Origin: Tetramitus jugosus
Taxonomy: Eukaryota; Heterolobosea; Eutetramitea; Acrasida; Vahlkampfiidae
Assembly (NCBI GenBank): GCA_937625935.1
Contig: OW569360.1
Location: 434,001 to 498,000, forward strand
Length of the DNA stretch: 64,000 bases
Direction: 5' to 3'
A program made the position numbers and the translations under genes. Shown piece by piece: positions 1 to 9,878 of the stretch; within the stretch, counting starts at the first letter, position 1, and each line of letters starts with the position of its first letter. The notes beneath the pieces were generated by a model. It had not been told where the DNA came from. It made no database searches and saw only the letters and a program-made list of their open reading frames with translations.

Positions 1-439
1 ATTCTTCATGAATCTTGGCATAGTCGAATCCTCCAATTGGATGAGCGACGAGCTTCATCTCTGAAGCTTGCAATAACAATTGAGCAGTAGCTGCACCTGC
101 GTCAAAGGAGTGAGTTGGTGAGTCAAACACCTGGCCATAGTAAGAAGCCTTCTTGTAGGACAAAACAATGAGCAAGACATCGGCGTGCTCAACCCACTTT
201 TGATTCAACTCCATCAAGTGAGTGAATGCCTTGTTCCATGCTTCAGTGTTGGACTTTCTAACATAGACATATCTCCATGGTTGACTGTTGGCATAACTGG
301 CTGCCCATCTGGAAGCTTCGAACAATTGGTTCATTTCTTCAGTGGAGATTGGCTCAGCATTTTCTGCAAAAGTTCTGGAGGAGTATCTTTCGACGAAGAT
401 TGGGTTGACTTGGTTTTCGGTGACTCTATCGGATGACAT
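1..439 (-). CDS. Nitroreductase family protein, 3' part cut by window edge
   Basis: The minus-strand frame opens with ATG at 439 and stays open to base 1, giving 146 residues without a stop. The residues read RYSSRTF near position 19, then SRWAASYANSQPWRYVYV, then a region with VLLIVLSYKK and a DAGAATAQLLLQASEMKL helix. This R-S-R start, the S-x-N-x-QPW segment and the D-x-G helix are typical of FMN-dependent nitroreductases of the NfnB/PnbA type, which reduce nitro compounds or quinones with NAD(P)H. The C-terminal third lies outside the window. No introns are needed. The start is preceded by an A/T-rich, C-rich spacer shared with the divergent RasGEF gene. The family is well supported; substrate is unknown. 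Confidence 0.85.
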   Translation of the reverse strand, partial: MSSDRVTENQVNPIFVERYSSRTFAENAEPISTEEMNQLFEASRWAASYANSQPWRYVYVRKSNTEAWNKAFTHLMELNQKWVEHADVLLIVLSYKKASYYGQVFDSPTHSFDAGAATAQLLLQASEMKLVAHPIGGFDYAKIHEE

Positions 440-1169
440 GACTGTTTTAAGGTGAGTTAACTCTTTTGTTTTGGTGTGTTGGTGTGTTGTTCTCTCATTC
501 AAAGTCTGAATCAGCTCACCTCTTAAAAAGGTGCGCTTCGGAGGTATGAAACACAAGTGGTGCATGTGGAAATGACCGAAAATTGGCCGATGTATGAACC
601 TCGCTCCATCTCTTGGCAGCGTTTTGAATGCCGCTCGGTCAAAAAACTGTCGAGGAAACGCTGGTCTGAACTCAGATCTGAATGCAGAGAGGTGGTGAGG
701 AAATGAGTCCTCTTCACGAGTGAGAATGTGAGAATGTTGGCCAAAGGATGACTTTCGGGCAAAACACCTGGGCTATTTACCACATCAGGCGGATTCATTT
801 CCGCAATGAATTGGTATTACGAACTATCCGCACCACATAACCACGGCCAATGATTCCTGGTTGGTCATCAAGACATCGAGGGTGCAGTCATTGAAGCGCG
901 AAGAATTGGACGGCTAGTTTTTTCGCTGTAGCTGGGCAGAATGGTCGGGCGGATTTTCACTCCCGTCAGAAAGATGATGACAAAAAGTCACTTGTCATCG
1001 GAATTTCTACTCCATACACAACAACAAAAAACTCAAAGTAAAAACCTCTCTGCGACGACACCCCAACATAACATTTTGTTTCGACGTGGTGAACATAGAG
1101 AGCCGCAACAAATCATCAACAAACAAACAAACAAACAAACGGGAGTTCGAACACATTGAAAAACCAAAC
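440..1169. other. Divergent intergenic region between nitroreductase and RasGEF genes
   Basis: About 730 bases separate two divergently transcribed genes. I see no convincing coding frame: the open frames here begin with non-ATG codons or have unnatural composition. GGCGGATT-type elements occur near 791 and 948, each followed by TTTC or TTCA. The stretch just before 1170 carries a short AAAC tandem repeat and is A-rich, as expected for a 5' UTR. It probably acts as a bidirectional promoter. Confidence 0.5.
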
Positions 1170-4100
1170 ATGAGTGCCACTACTCCGTTTTATGGTCGGC
1201 CTTCTGCCCTTAAATCAAGCAGTAACTCATCAACAACAACAACAACTGCTTCCACTTCGACCGCAACTGTAACAACAAAAACTACAACATCTCCTGCATC
1301 AATAGCTACAACAACAACAACAACAACAACAAAAGCTACACCAACTATACACACAGCTAGAGTGTCCATCCCTGTATTCAAACAGTATCACAGCAACCTT
1401 CAACAACATCAACAACAGCAGCAACAACAATCCAAAACAGAGTCATATCCAACCAATGTAAAACAATTGATTCATGTGAGAGATAAGCTTGATATGGTTC
1501 AGTCCGAACAGGCATACTTGTTGGACCCGTTGCTCTCACTCTCCAATCACACTCAAGTCTCAGGATTGGACTTGCTCGCACAACAACAACAACAACAACA
1601 ACAACAGGCGAACAACAGTGGAAATAACAAGATTCACTCCACACACAAAACAACAAACAATAATACGAATAATAGTGGTGGTGACTGCGATACGATTTTA
1701 ACAGCTGAAGAGGAGCAACAACAAAAGGATGCACTAGGCAATTTCATAAAGTATGAAACAATGTTCCCATTACCTCCTGGCTTGGAACCACAAGTCTATG
1801 AACAGTTGGCACATGTAAGCTATGAAAACGACATGGTGAACTATGTGATGGCACAGACGACAAAAAAGAAGAAGAAGACGACAGACGACGTAGCAAAGGT
1901 CATGACCAACTTGGACAAGATTTTTGCGTCGTCTCCTCGCTCTCCTTCCTCACCTCGCTCTCCCCGCGTGGTTTCAACCGTTGAAGAAGAAACAGTATTG
2001 CCCAACACGGACGATTTTGCTAGAGACTTGCAAATGGACCTTCAAAAAAGAATGGTTGGCAAGGACGACCAAAACAAGGAACAATGGGCTGCGAGAGCTA
2101 TGAAGAGAAACACTGATTTGTTGTGTCTCATGGAACGTGTGAGACCACTGAGCAAACAAAAGAGTTATTCGCAAAGAATTATGCTCAAATACAAAAAATT
2201 TTCTTCTGCGAGCGGCGGCGGCGCCAACAGTGGCACCTCCACCCCCGTCAACAGCGGAAGCAGCCATGCACTCAGCCGCATGAACTCCTCCCTGTCGCAT
2301 ACAAACAGCAGCACCAATTTGCTCATTAGCAGCGCAAGCTCCCTGCTCACTCGCTCCGGAGCAACTTCTGACAGCACCAACAATACTCCTACACCCACCA
2401 TCATTACAAAGAATGGTTCCGTGCTTGATTACTCGCATTTTGCGAGCACTACGGAAAATCCTTCTGTGCTGAGTCGTGAAGTTCTCATCCAACTGATTCA
2501 TCAACACTTGGCAAGCAAGAATCTATCAAGAACGATTCAAGTCCTAGAGAACGAAAGTGGTGTAAAATACAATGGCTATCTCTCACCTAGTGGCCCATCT
2601 GGTGATCAAGAAAGCAACGATAGCTCTGGAACGGATTCCAACGAGAATGACAGTGCGCATCAAGATGTTGCTGACAACAATGGTGGTGCTTCCGATGGCA
2701 ATGACACACCAGTCGATCAAAAATCATCAAACGGTGGTGATGGAATCGCTGCTGCTGCTGCTGCTGATGATCAAGCGGAAGGCGGTGCCAATGGAGAGGA
2801 AGGTGGTAGACGAGACAAGAATTGGAGCATCATTCGTACATTGATGCAAATTGGTATCAAGGATCCTCAGAAGCCATTGCAAGACGTGTTGGGCACTGGT
2901 GCTCTCACTGATCTCAACATGGACTCTGAAGTGCAAACTGCTTCCATCTACAATCATTTGGAACACGAATATGCTCATGAGTTGAAGAAGGGACTGTGGG
3001 AGGAGTTGAGTAATCCTGATGAAGACAATGTCGAGTTCAGTGATGACAAGGATCGAGAGAAGATGCAAAAACGATTGAACGATGAAGAAATGGAAGGAAA
3101 GCAGTTGAAGGCTGCCACTCTGAACAAACTGGTGGAAAAGTTGACAGATCATGGTCAACAGGACGGTAAATTCTTGAACACGTTCCTTGTCACCTACCGT
3201 TCCTTCACATCTCCTGAAATCTTGCTGGCCAAGCTCCTGGAGAGATACAAGGTTCCAAAGAAGCCAGCCTACAGAAACATTAGTGCTGAGCAGTGGGAAA
3301 AGAATAAGGTTCAGATTCAGATCCGTACCGGTAACTTTATTAACAAGTGGATTGATGAGTTCTTCTTCCTCGATTGGAATCAGCAAATGATTCGTATGTT
3401 GACCATCTTTGTCGATGATTTCTTGATGAAGGACAAGCAAACTGCAAGAACAGGTAACACCATTCGTACAAAGTTGAATCGTAAGCTTCAACAGCAAGGA
3501 AAGGGTGATGTCTATGGTAACCAAGTTGTCGATAGTTCAAAGTGTCCTTGCCCAGAAATTCCAAAGAACATTTTCCTGAAGCTCGATCTGTTTGATGTGA
3601 GTGAAGTGGAAATTGCTCGTCAATTGACTAGAATTGAACACGAGATTTACAAGAGAATTCAGCCTAGTGAGTTGCTGAATCAAGCATGGTCAAAGGAGAA
3701 GCTGCGTCACAGATCACCCAACGTCCTCTTGTCCACTGCCCGTTTCAATAACCTGTCCAACTGGGTCGCATGTCAAATTGTAGAACCAGAGAGTCTCAAG
3801 GTGCGTAAGACCAGATGGACAAAGATTATCAACATTGCCAAACAATTGTACCGATTGAACAACTTCAATACATTGTTGGCATTGTTGTCTGGTATGCAGA
3901 ATGCTGGTGTCCATCGTTTGAATTGGACAAAGGCCGAACTGGACAGAAGAACAGTGGAAGAATATGAAACACTGATGGCAAAGATGAGTTCTGATCGTGC
4001 CTACAGAGCATATCGTGATCACATTCTGTCATGTACTCCACCATGTACTCCGTATCTGGGTATTTACTTGACAGATTTAACATTCGTCGAAGACGGTAAC

Positions 4101-4352
4101 CCTGATTTTATCAACTCGAAACGAACAGGCAAACAATTGATCAATTGGACCAAGCGTAGATTTGTTCACAATGTCATTGCAGAAATCCAAATGTATCAGT
4201 ACAAGCCATACAGTATTCAACCAGTGTATCAGATTGAGCGTCTGCTATCACGAACAGTGGACGGTCACATCTATGTGGACGATGATCCACTGTACAAGTT
4301 GTCTCTGAAAAGAGAACCAAGAAGTGCCAAGAAAGAGGACTTGATCCCTTAA
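1170..4352 (+). CDS. Ras guanine nucleotide exchange factor with LisH motif
   Basis: The protein of about 1060 residues is a Ras-family GEF. The first 380 residues are low complexity (T, N, Q, S tracts). A LisH motif lies near 431-465 (SREVLIQLIHQHLASKNLSR). A RasGEF N domain starts near 647 (LVEKLTDHG, FLNTFLVTYRSFTSPEILL) and the CDC25-type catalytic domain runs from about 807 to 1045 (EIARQLTRIEHEIYKRIQP, STARFNNLSNWV, CTPPCTPYLGIYLTDLTFVEDGNPD split across it). Such proteins load GTP on Ras at membranes; LisH-RasGEF fusions are common in amoebae. The frame is open from a start at 1086, but ATG 1170 follows the motif AAACCAAAC and begins MSATTPF, so I prefer it. No introns are required. 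Confidence in function is high; the Ras target is unknown. Confidence 0.93.
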   Translation: MSATTPFYGRPSALKSSSNSSTTTTTASTSTATVTTKTTTSPASIATTTTTTTTKATPTIHTARVSIPVFKQYHSNLQQHQQQQQQQSKTESYPTNVKQLIHVRDKLDMVQSEQAYLLDPLLSLSNHTQVSGLDLLAQQQQQQQQQANNSGNNKIHSTHKTTNNNTNNSGGDCDTILTAEEEQQQKDALGNFIKYETMFPLPPGLEPQVYEQLAHVSYENDMVNYVMAQTTKKKKKTTDDVAKVMTNLDKIFASSPRSPSSPRSPRVVSTVEEETVLPNTDDFARDLQMDLQKRMVGKDDQNKEQWAARAMKRNTDLLCLMERVRPLSKQKSYSQRIMLKYKKFSSASGGGANSGTSTPVNSGSSHALSRMNSSLSHTNSSTNLLISSASSLLTRSGATSDSTNNTPTPTIITKNGSVLDYSHFASTTENPSVLSREVLIQLIHQHLASKNLSRTIQVLENESGVKYNGYLSPSGPSGDQESNDSSGTDSNENDSAHQDVADNNGGASDGNDTPVDQKSSNGGDGIAAAAAADDQAEGGANGEEGGRRDKNWSIIRTLMQIGIKDPQKPLQDVLGTGALTDLNMDSEVQTASIYNHLEHEYAHELKKGLWEELSNPDEDNVEFSDDKDREKMQKRLNDEEMEGKQLKAATLNKLVEKLTDHGQQDGKFLNTFLVTYRSFTSPEILLAKLLERYKVPKKPAYRNISAEQWEKNKVQIQIRTGNFINKWIDEFFFLDWNQQMIRMLTIFVDDFLMKDKQTARTGNTIRTKLNRKLQQQGKGDVYGNQVVDSSKCPCPEIPKNIFLKLDLFDVSEVEIARQLTRIEHEIYKRIQPSELLNQAWSKEKLRHRSPNVLLSTARFNNLSNWVACQIVEPESLKVRKTRWTKIINIAKQLYRLNNFNTLLALLSGMQNAGVHRLNWTKAELDRRTVEEYETLMAKMSSDRAYRAYRDHILSCTPPCTPYLGIYLTDLTFVEDGNPDFINSKRTGKQLINWTKRRFVHNVIAEIQMYQYKPYSIQPVYQIERLLSRTVDGHIYVDDDPLYKLSLKREPRSAKKEDLIP
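1581..1607 (+). repeat. CAA/CAG trinucleotide run encoding polyglutamine
   Basis: Eight CAA codons and one CAG follow in register inside the RasGEF gene and encode nine glutamines. Similar shorter CAA runs occur at 1313-1331 (threonine frame, ACA) and about 1410-1430. They lie in the disordered N-terminal part. Confidence 0.9.
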
Positions 4353-4405
4353 CAAGATCATTCACCATAAACTCCTGTTTGCAATTACAGATTCATGAAA
4401 TTTCA

Positions 4406-5026
4406 TCACTGCAACACCTTGCAAAAGTCGCTATAGGTGATCATACCGTCCTTGTTGGTGTCAAAGACGCTGAACAACTGATACAGGACATGTTGGTTGT
4501 TGAATTCCTTGCCAATCTTTAACCTACAGCGCATTGCATATTCAATGTCAGACAATGTCAGATAGCCATTCGAATTCCTGTCCAATGTCTTGAATACAGC
4601 TCTAGATTTGTCCACCGAGTCCTGTCGAGATAATTTCTCTTTCATCAGCTTTATGAACTGAGGTAATTTGATTCCAAGACAGGGTTGATCAGAGTCAGTT
4701 GGTTGCAACCGGAAGGGAATATGGGAATAGTCATCCTTCGGATACAGTTGACTCAGTTCGAGCTTGCTAGGACTAAAACCCATCACCACAATAAAAGCCA
4801 ACTTGTATTCTGACTTGCAGAGGTATCCTTTCTCACCAGAGTCATAAAACTTGAATGTTTGGGTTATGGTTCTCGTTTCTTCTTCTTCCTCTTGTCCGCT
4901 TGCAAAAGCAACTTGATCAGCGGCTTTGCTCGATACCCTGTCCAACAGAAAACCAAAAGTATTCAATGAATTGGCAGCTCTCAGAGGTACTACAGATTCG
5001 CCACTACTACTATTCCGTTCCTCCAT
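4406..5026 (-). CDS. EF-hand protein, EFCAB11-like
   Basis: This 206-residue protein has two canonical calcium loops, at about 149-160 (D-R-N-S-N-G-Y-L-T-L-S-D) and 189-200 (D-T-N-K-D-G-M-I-T-Y-S-D). A degenerate EF-hand lies near 62-73 (YDSGEKGYLCKSEY), followed by LAFIVVMGFSPSKLEL. That last segment resembles the first EF-hand of human EFCAB11 (a GYKPSKIE-type sequence), which suggests the assignment. The first 55 residues are extra and acidic. It ends 54 bases from the RasGEF stop, so the two genes converge. A calcium-binding regulatory role is expected; partners are unknown. It could instead be another calmodulin-like protein. Confidence 0.75.
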   Translation of the reverse strand: MEERNSSSGESVVPLRAANSLNTFGFLLDRVSSKAADQVAFASGQEEEEETRTITQTFKFYDSGEKGYLCKSEYKLAFIVVMGFSPSKLELSQLYPKDDYSHIPFRLQPTDSDQPCLGIKLPQFIKLMKEKLSRQDSVDKSRAVFKTLDRNSNGYLTLSDIEYAMRCRLKIGKEFNNQHVLYQLFSVFDTNKDGMITYSDFCKVLQ

Positions 5027-5061
5027 TTGTGTGTCTGTTCATTCGTAAACTTTTGATCGGC

Positions 5062-5073
5062 TTTGGCGCCAAA
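5062..5073. promoter_or_regulatory. Palindromic E2F-like element TTTGGCGCCAAA
   Basis: A perfect 12-bp palindrome sits 36 bases upstream of the EFCAB11-like start codon at 5026, in the 80-bp spacer before the next gene on the same strand. It contains TTTGGCGC on both strands, matching the E2F/DP consensus TTTSSCGC. Function is inferred from the motif only. Confidence 0.4.
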
Positions 5074-5108
5074 AAGAAAAAACCGCGAACAGAGAGATCG
5101 TAAAATTT

Positions 5109-5411
5109 TTAGCGTCTTTGCTGTTCGACGCACTCCTTGACTTTATTGAACTCTGCGACGCAACCAGTCTGTTCCATCATTGACGTCTTCTCACATTGCA
5201 AGTAATGTATGTGCAGGAACTCACAGTTCATCCATGGCTCTGTTTGATCACGTGCACTCTTTCCCTGTTGTATATCTTTTTCTAATTTTTCTGGTCGTTT
5301 CCAACTGGAGGTGTCATTGGTCCTGTTAAAGTAGTAGACGTGACCAGATGGTGTCTCAGCTGTACCATATCCATCAAAATCCTGTTCATCAATATGTATT
5401 ATATACATCAT
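5109..5411 (-). CDS. Small WW-domain plus twin-CX9C (CHCH) protein
   Basis: The 100-residue product carries a WW domain at about 13-42 (GYGTAETPSGHVYYFNRTND, then TSSWKRP, both in register with a WW fold) and a twin CX9C motif: C63/C73 (CEFLHIHYLQC) and C84/C94 (CVAEFNKVKEC). Twin CX9C proteins are usually imported into the mitochondrial intermembrane space and oxidised by the MIA40/ERV1 relay; many assemble respiratory complexes. WW domains bind proline-rich peptides. The start is one of two adjacent ATG codons (5411 or 5408) after an A-rich leader. No intron is needed. The combination is unusual; compartment and partner are inferred, not shown. Confidence 0.8.
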   Translation of the reverse strand: MMYIIHIDEQDFDGYGTAETPSGHVYYFNRTNDTSSWKRPEKLEKDIQQGKSARDQTEPWMNCEFLHIHYLQCEKTSMMEQTGCVAEFNKVKECVEQQRR

Positions 5412-5586
5412 ATTTTTTTTTCGTCATCATTATCATGACATTACATCATTTGAGAGACAAAAAAAAATGTGAAAAAAAAAACACACACAACCTTGCGAGT
5501 GAGCATCAATTGTTTTTTTTTGATCAAACACACACATACACACACACAATAAAATATGATTCTCTGGTAACTTGAAAACTCAAGAA

Positions 5587-5889
5587 TCAACAACATACAG
5601 CAGCATATTCGTTGATACAGTTCAAAAAATTGTATTCAGCAACACTAAATTTCCTCATATTTCTCTCAAAGACTCTCGCTCGCAATAATTCCCTAGCATA
5701 TTCCTTGCATTTGCTGAGTGCAGCACCAGCAATCAAATCTCTGCGAAAATGCTCTGTTTCAGCTGTTTTTGGTTGAGCTAGCTTTTCGTTAATGATGAGG
5801 ACTTCGGCGACTTGGGAGGCATCAACTGGTCCTTCTATTGTTGTTGTTGTTTCTGTTGCTTGTTGTTCTTCGTTGGATGAAAAGAGCAT
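5587..5889 (-). CDS. Small hypothetical protein
   Basis: The predicted product has 100 residues. The same frame is open to a further upstream ATG at 6039, but that would overlap the end of the WD40 gene (stop at 6036), and ATG 5889 follows a run of A-rich sequence as in other genes here, so I choose 5889. The N-terminal half is T/E-rich; the C-terminal half is helical and basic (CKEYARELLRARVFERN) and ends NFLNCINEYAAVCC with two adjacent cysteines. I do not recognise a family. The conserved-looking C-terminus suggests a real gene, possibly a small mitochondrial protein, but this is a guess. Confidence 0.45.
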   Translation of the reverse strand: MLFSSNEEQQATETTTTIEGPVDASQVAEVLIINEKLAQPKTAETEHFRRDLIAGAALSKCKEYARELLRARVFERNMRKFSVAEYNFLNCINEYAAVCC

Positions 5890-6035
5890 TCTTTTTTTTT
5901 CGTTGTTTGTGTTTTGTTGTTTTTTTTTGTTGGTGGTGAGAGAAATCGTGTGAACTTCCGCTGCAATATTTCGCGATCCGACAAAGCGGGGATAAACTTT
6001 ACAAGAGCGAAGGGAAGGTTTTATTGTATCATCAC

Positions 6036-8571
6036 TCAAATTTCCTTGACACGATCGACGCGAGCGTATATTCGTACTGTGGCATCGTCTCCTACACTAG
6101 CCATGACTCTTCCGCTATTGTTCCAACAAACACAGTTCACAGTTCCTGTGTGACCCTTCAATGGCATGTCCTTGACCAGTGCTCCGTCATCTGTGTTCCA
6201 TATGTACACTCCACCATCTTCACTACCACTGCACACAAACAACCGCCTTGGATAGGCACTAAAACAGCACCGTAAAACATACTTTGACTGCTCATGACCA
6301 GTGTACTCCTTGATCATTCTTCGATCTCGAAGATCCCATAGATGGATTTTTGCCCTTATTTTGTCCAACTCTTCCGGCGTTAGTCGTACACCATCCGCTT
6401 CATTCTCTGCCAGAGTAGCCTTGGAGAGTGAAGACGAATTGGAGCTCAAGCTACAAAGAGCATATCTTCCATCATGCGACAACTGAACACTACTTATGCT
6501 GCCAGAATCTTGAAGCGTGAACTGGATGCTGCTGTCAGACAGTTGGAAGACATGAAGCAAATTATCTGACACTGCACATATGATATCACCTGAAACAGGA
6601 TCGAGATCAAAGTCTTGAATACGATAATCTGACAAGAAGTAACCTAGGCACTCAAAGGTGCGGGCATCCCATTTGACAAACTTTCTATCCACGCCGCCAG
6701 AGACAAAAAATGAGCCATCAGGTGACCAACGAACAGCACAGATTCCTTCTTCATGTTTTTGGAACGTGTGAAGCTTTTTGCCTTGTGTATCATACAAATT
6801 AATAGTTACATCGTCCGAAACTGTCAATAATCGATCACTGTTTGGACTCCAAGCCAAGTGGGTAATCTTTCCATTATGGCCAGAACATACTACGGGATTA
6901 ACATGATTCGTGTTCGTAGAGGCACTATTCTGAGCATGATCGCTACTCGCTGCAGCAACCTTATCTCTCTTTTTTAATCCAAGGTGCTTCCATACATCTG
7001 GCATGAGTGACAGATCATAAATAAGAGCTGTTCCATCTGCTGAACAAGTTGACAGATATCTTCCATTGGGAGAGAATTGAGCAAACCATACTTCATCAGT
7101 GTGATCATGGAGTACTCGGATCAGATCTCTAGGGACATGATCAACAAGATGAACATCCTCTGATAATAGAGATATGTCAGAGCCGATCGAAGAAGTCAGA
7201 ATATTGGTCGATGATGTGCCTCTGTCCTTTTGATACTGAACTGCCTGCAGCATCAATTTCTCCAATTGATTCTCAGGAACCATCAAATGCGCTGGTATGT
7301 AACCTATTGTAGCATTATCATCATCAAAAGACAAGAAACAAGTATTGACATTCATAGAAATCATTAGAAATAGTTCGTACATGTGGATCATAATCAACAA
7401 GAATCAATTCTGCGAGTAGTAAAATAAACAAAACATACGATGCAAATCATTGATCAATTCTTTGCGACTGTTTCCGGTGCTTCCATCCCATTTAGCCCTC
7501 GTTTTCAACGATTGAACATCAGAGCATATCACCAAACAAGCCAATTTGTGTAATTGATTCGAATCGCGACACACTGGAGTCAACTCCTCTCTCAGTGTCT
7601 TTAACGCTGACTGTAACTGTCCCTTCTCCAAACATTCCAAATACTTTTGTCTCGCCACTAGAAATTGTACACTCTGTAACATTGGGTATACCATACAATC
7701 ATACAACGCAAATAGAATCACAAAAATTCAAACAATTATTAGTGGTGCTTGCACCAAAAAAACAAAGAGACAATAAGACTTATTGCACAGATCAATAGCT
7801 TACATTGAATGATTCATCACTCGTCACACCCAATACCTCCAAATGATTCATCACGCTATCCCATTCACCATGCAATATATCACTTCTCATTTTTGCAATC
7901 GATGGATCATGCAATTGAATACCGCTCTCTCTCTCGAGCATACTCGCTGTTTCACTAGTATATAATTTACACGTCATATGATGGTTGTGTCAATTCAATT
8001 ATGTTGTCAAAACAACATGATGTGCGCAAAGAACATGTTAAAAAAAACACACGTACGATAGATCTAGTGACTGAAGAGCCTGAATCATCACTCTTACCAG
8101 ATCGCTCTTCTTAATGTTGAATTGAGTTCGTTGTCGATCATCCCACTTCATTCTCTTCCTTTGTTGTTGTGATTTTTTATGGTTTCGATTGTTGTTGGTC
8201 ACCTTTTGCTTTGTGTTTTTTGATGCTTGATGACTGCTATCGTTGTTGTTACTATTGTTGTTACTATTGTTGTTGTTATTGTCTCCAAGCTGAGTAGTAA
8301 GCTTCATTCGCTTTGTTTCCCTCAATTCTTGTTGTTGCTGCAATTGTTCTTGATCAATACGATCAGAGGAAGAAGGTGATGGTATTTCGCTTGTTTCTGT
8401 TGTAGTTGGTGATGATGATTGAGATGTGGCCGTTGAAGGTGGAGAAGCAGTAGGAGAAGAAGGTGATGAAGAAGAGTTGTTTGATGACAAGGACGATGAC
8501 TCTAGTGAAGTGAAGGAGGAAGAGTATTGATGGAGCTTTCGTTTCTTGCTGTTGCTATTGTTGTTATTGGA
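6036..8571 (-). CDS. WDR26: WD40 protein of the WDR26/GID7 type (LisH-CTLH-WD40), 5' end incomplete
   Basis: Four coding exons join in frame: from about 8571 (or at least 8490) to 8057, 7954-7804, 7673-7439 and 7303-6036, with GT-AG introns of 102, 130 and 135 nt. A Ser/Thr/Pro and Asn-rich N-terminus with a KKRK basic patch leads into a LisH segment (LVRVMIQALQSLDLSETASM), a CTLH segment (FLVARQKYLECLEKGQLQSA, LREELTPV) and WD40 repeats (HTDEVWFAQFSPNGRYLST, GHNGKITHLAWSPNSDRLL, HEEGICAVRWSPDGSFFVS, GHTGTVNCVCWNNSG). WDR26/Gid7 proteins are subunits of the CTLH/GID ubiquitin ligase that controls degradation of metabolic enzymes. The frame has no ATG upstream of 8307, and is closed by stops near 8606; a first exon beyond an acceptor near 8572 is likely. 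The assignment is strong, the start is not. Confidence 0.88.
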
Positions 8572-8957
8572 CTGAATGATTGATAAATTAAAAAAAAGCT
8601 GTGTAAGCTATTGTTATGTTTGCTTTTGTTTTTTAGGCTTTTTGGGCTTTTTTTGAAGTTCGTTTTGGGAATGATTTTCTCGATGATTTGCACACAGAGA
8701 TCCAACACCAGAGATCAAAACCCAGAGAAGAACCTACATGAATCTTTCAATTGTGGACTGATTGCAGCCTCGAAGAACTCTTGAATACAGACATCTGCTT
8801 TAAAGTTCAACTGCCAGGATGATCATTCAATGAACTAAGAATCGAGCGGGATTTCCTTCGCATTTATCCGAGGAACAGAATTTTCGCCCAACACACGACC
8901 CACCAACCACACACAACAAGCAATTATATCAGTCGCTTATCACATAACAAGCATAGA
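8572..8957. other. Spacer between WDR26-like and adenylate kinase genes
   Basis: About 386 bases. It should contain the missing 5' exon and first intron of the WDR26-like gene (minus strand), because that frame lacks an ATG, but I could not find an ATG and donor that join in frame. The minus-strand stretch next to 8572 is pyrimidine-rich and ends CATTCAG, a good acceptor. The right end is the 5' UTR of the adenylate kinase gene. No other gene is seen. Confidence 0.4.
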
Positions 8958-9775
8958 ATGAGTTCCACCAACTACGCTGCAACCCAAAAGTATGTGTGTG
9001 ATCTTCTTTTTTTTCGCGATTTCTTCTTTTTCATTTTCGATTGGAAGCTAACAATCACATGTTGCATAAAATCAACAATATCAAACATGATTCATTTCTC
9101 TCATCGTCTCATCACAGATACAAGTTCTTGTTCTTTGGAGCCCCAGGATCCGGTAAGGGCACCCAAGCTCAAGAAATGAGCAAGATTTATGGTGTTTGCC
9201 ACTTGTCCACTGGTGATATTTTGAGAGCTGCAGTCAAGGCTGGTACTGCTATGGGAAATGCTGCCAAGGCAAAGATGGACGCTGGAGAGTTGGTCAGTGA
9301 TGACATTGTCACTGGTATCATTAGAGACAACTTGGACACTGAAGAGTGCAAGAATGGTTACATTATTGACGGATATCCAAGATCAGTGCCTCAAGCTGAA
9401 TCCTTGCAAGGCATGTTGGAAAAGAGAGGTCAAACTTTGGACCATGTTGTTGCATTGGATGTGGACGATGAGGTTGTCGTGAGAAGAATCTCTGGTAGAT
9501 ATATTCATGAGAGAAGTGGAAGAGTTTACAACAAGTACTTTAAGCCACCAAAGGTTGATGCAAAGGATGATGTCACTGGTGAGCCATTGATTCAAAGAGC
9601 TGATGACAGAGAAGAGACGATTAGAAACAGATTGAGATCTTATCACGGATACGCTGATGCTCTCTTGGATTTCTATGGAAAGCAAGGATTAGTCACTCAC
9701 TTGAACGCTCAAAGACCAATCGAAGCAGTTCAAGCTGACATTAGAAAGCTTTTTGATGGATTGAACAAGGAATAA
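8958..9775 (+). CDS. ADK: Adenylate kinase, long-LID type
   Basis: Two exons, 8958-8989 and 9118-9775 (intron GTATGT...ATCACAG, 128 nt), give 229 residues. The protein converts ATP plus AMP to two ADP. The P-loop GAPGSGKGTQ lies near residue 20, followed by the AMP-binding STGDILRAAV, the ID-GYPRS segment, and a long LID domain (GRYIHERSGRVYNKYFKPPK) with no zinc-binding cysteines. The length and long LID fit the AK2/ADK1 group. Splicing inside the codon of residue 11 restores a continuous start MSSTNYAATQKYKFLFFGAP. An AATAAA polyadenylation signal overlaps the TAA stop (9771-9776). Cytosolic or intermembrane-space location cannot be told from the sequence. Confidence 0.96.
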
Positions 9776-9878
9776 ATAAAAAAACAACATGCTCTTGAGG
9801 TTTCTTCCTCCGTTTTTTGATACCCGTTGTTGATCAAAAACATTTTTTCTCCAAACCAAAAGAAAAACCAACGAACAC

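Noticed and set aside
1974-2507. Minus-strand frame of 177 codons in the RasGEF gene
   Set aside because: Shadow of the low-complexity coding region; no independent support.
2727-3524. Long minus-strand frame inside the RasGEF gene
   Set aside because: It is antisense to the conserved RasGEF domain, has hydrophobic and repetitive composition, and shows no motif.
8502-8708. Minus-strand frame upstream of the WDR26-like gene as its first exon
   Set aside because: It starts with GTG, is in a different frame and cannot be joined by a good donor to the acceptor near 8572.
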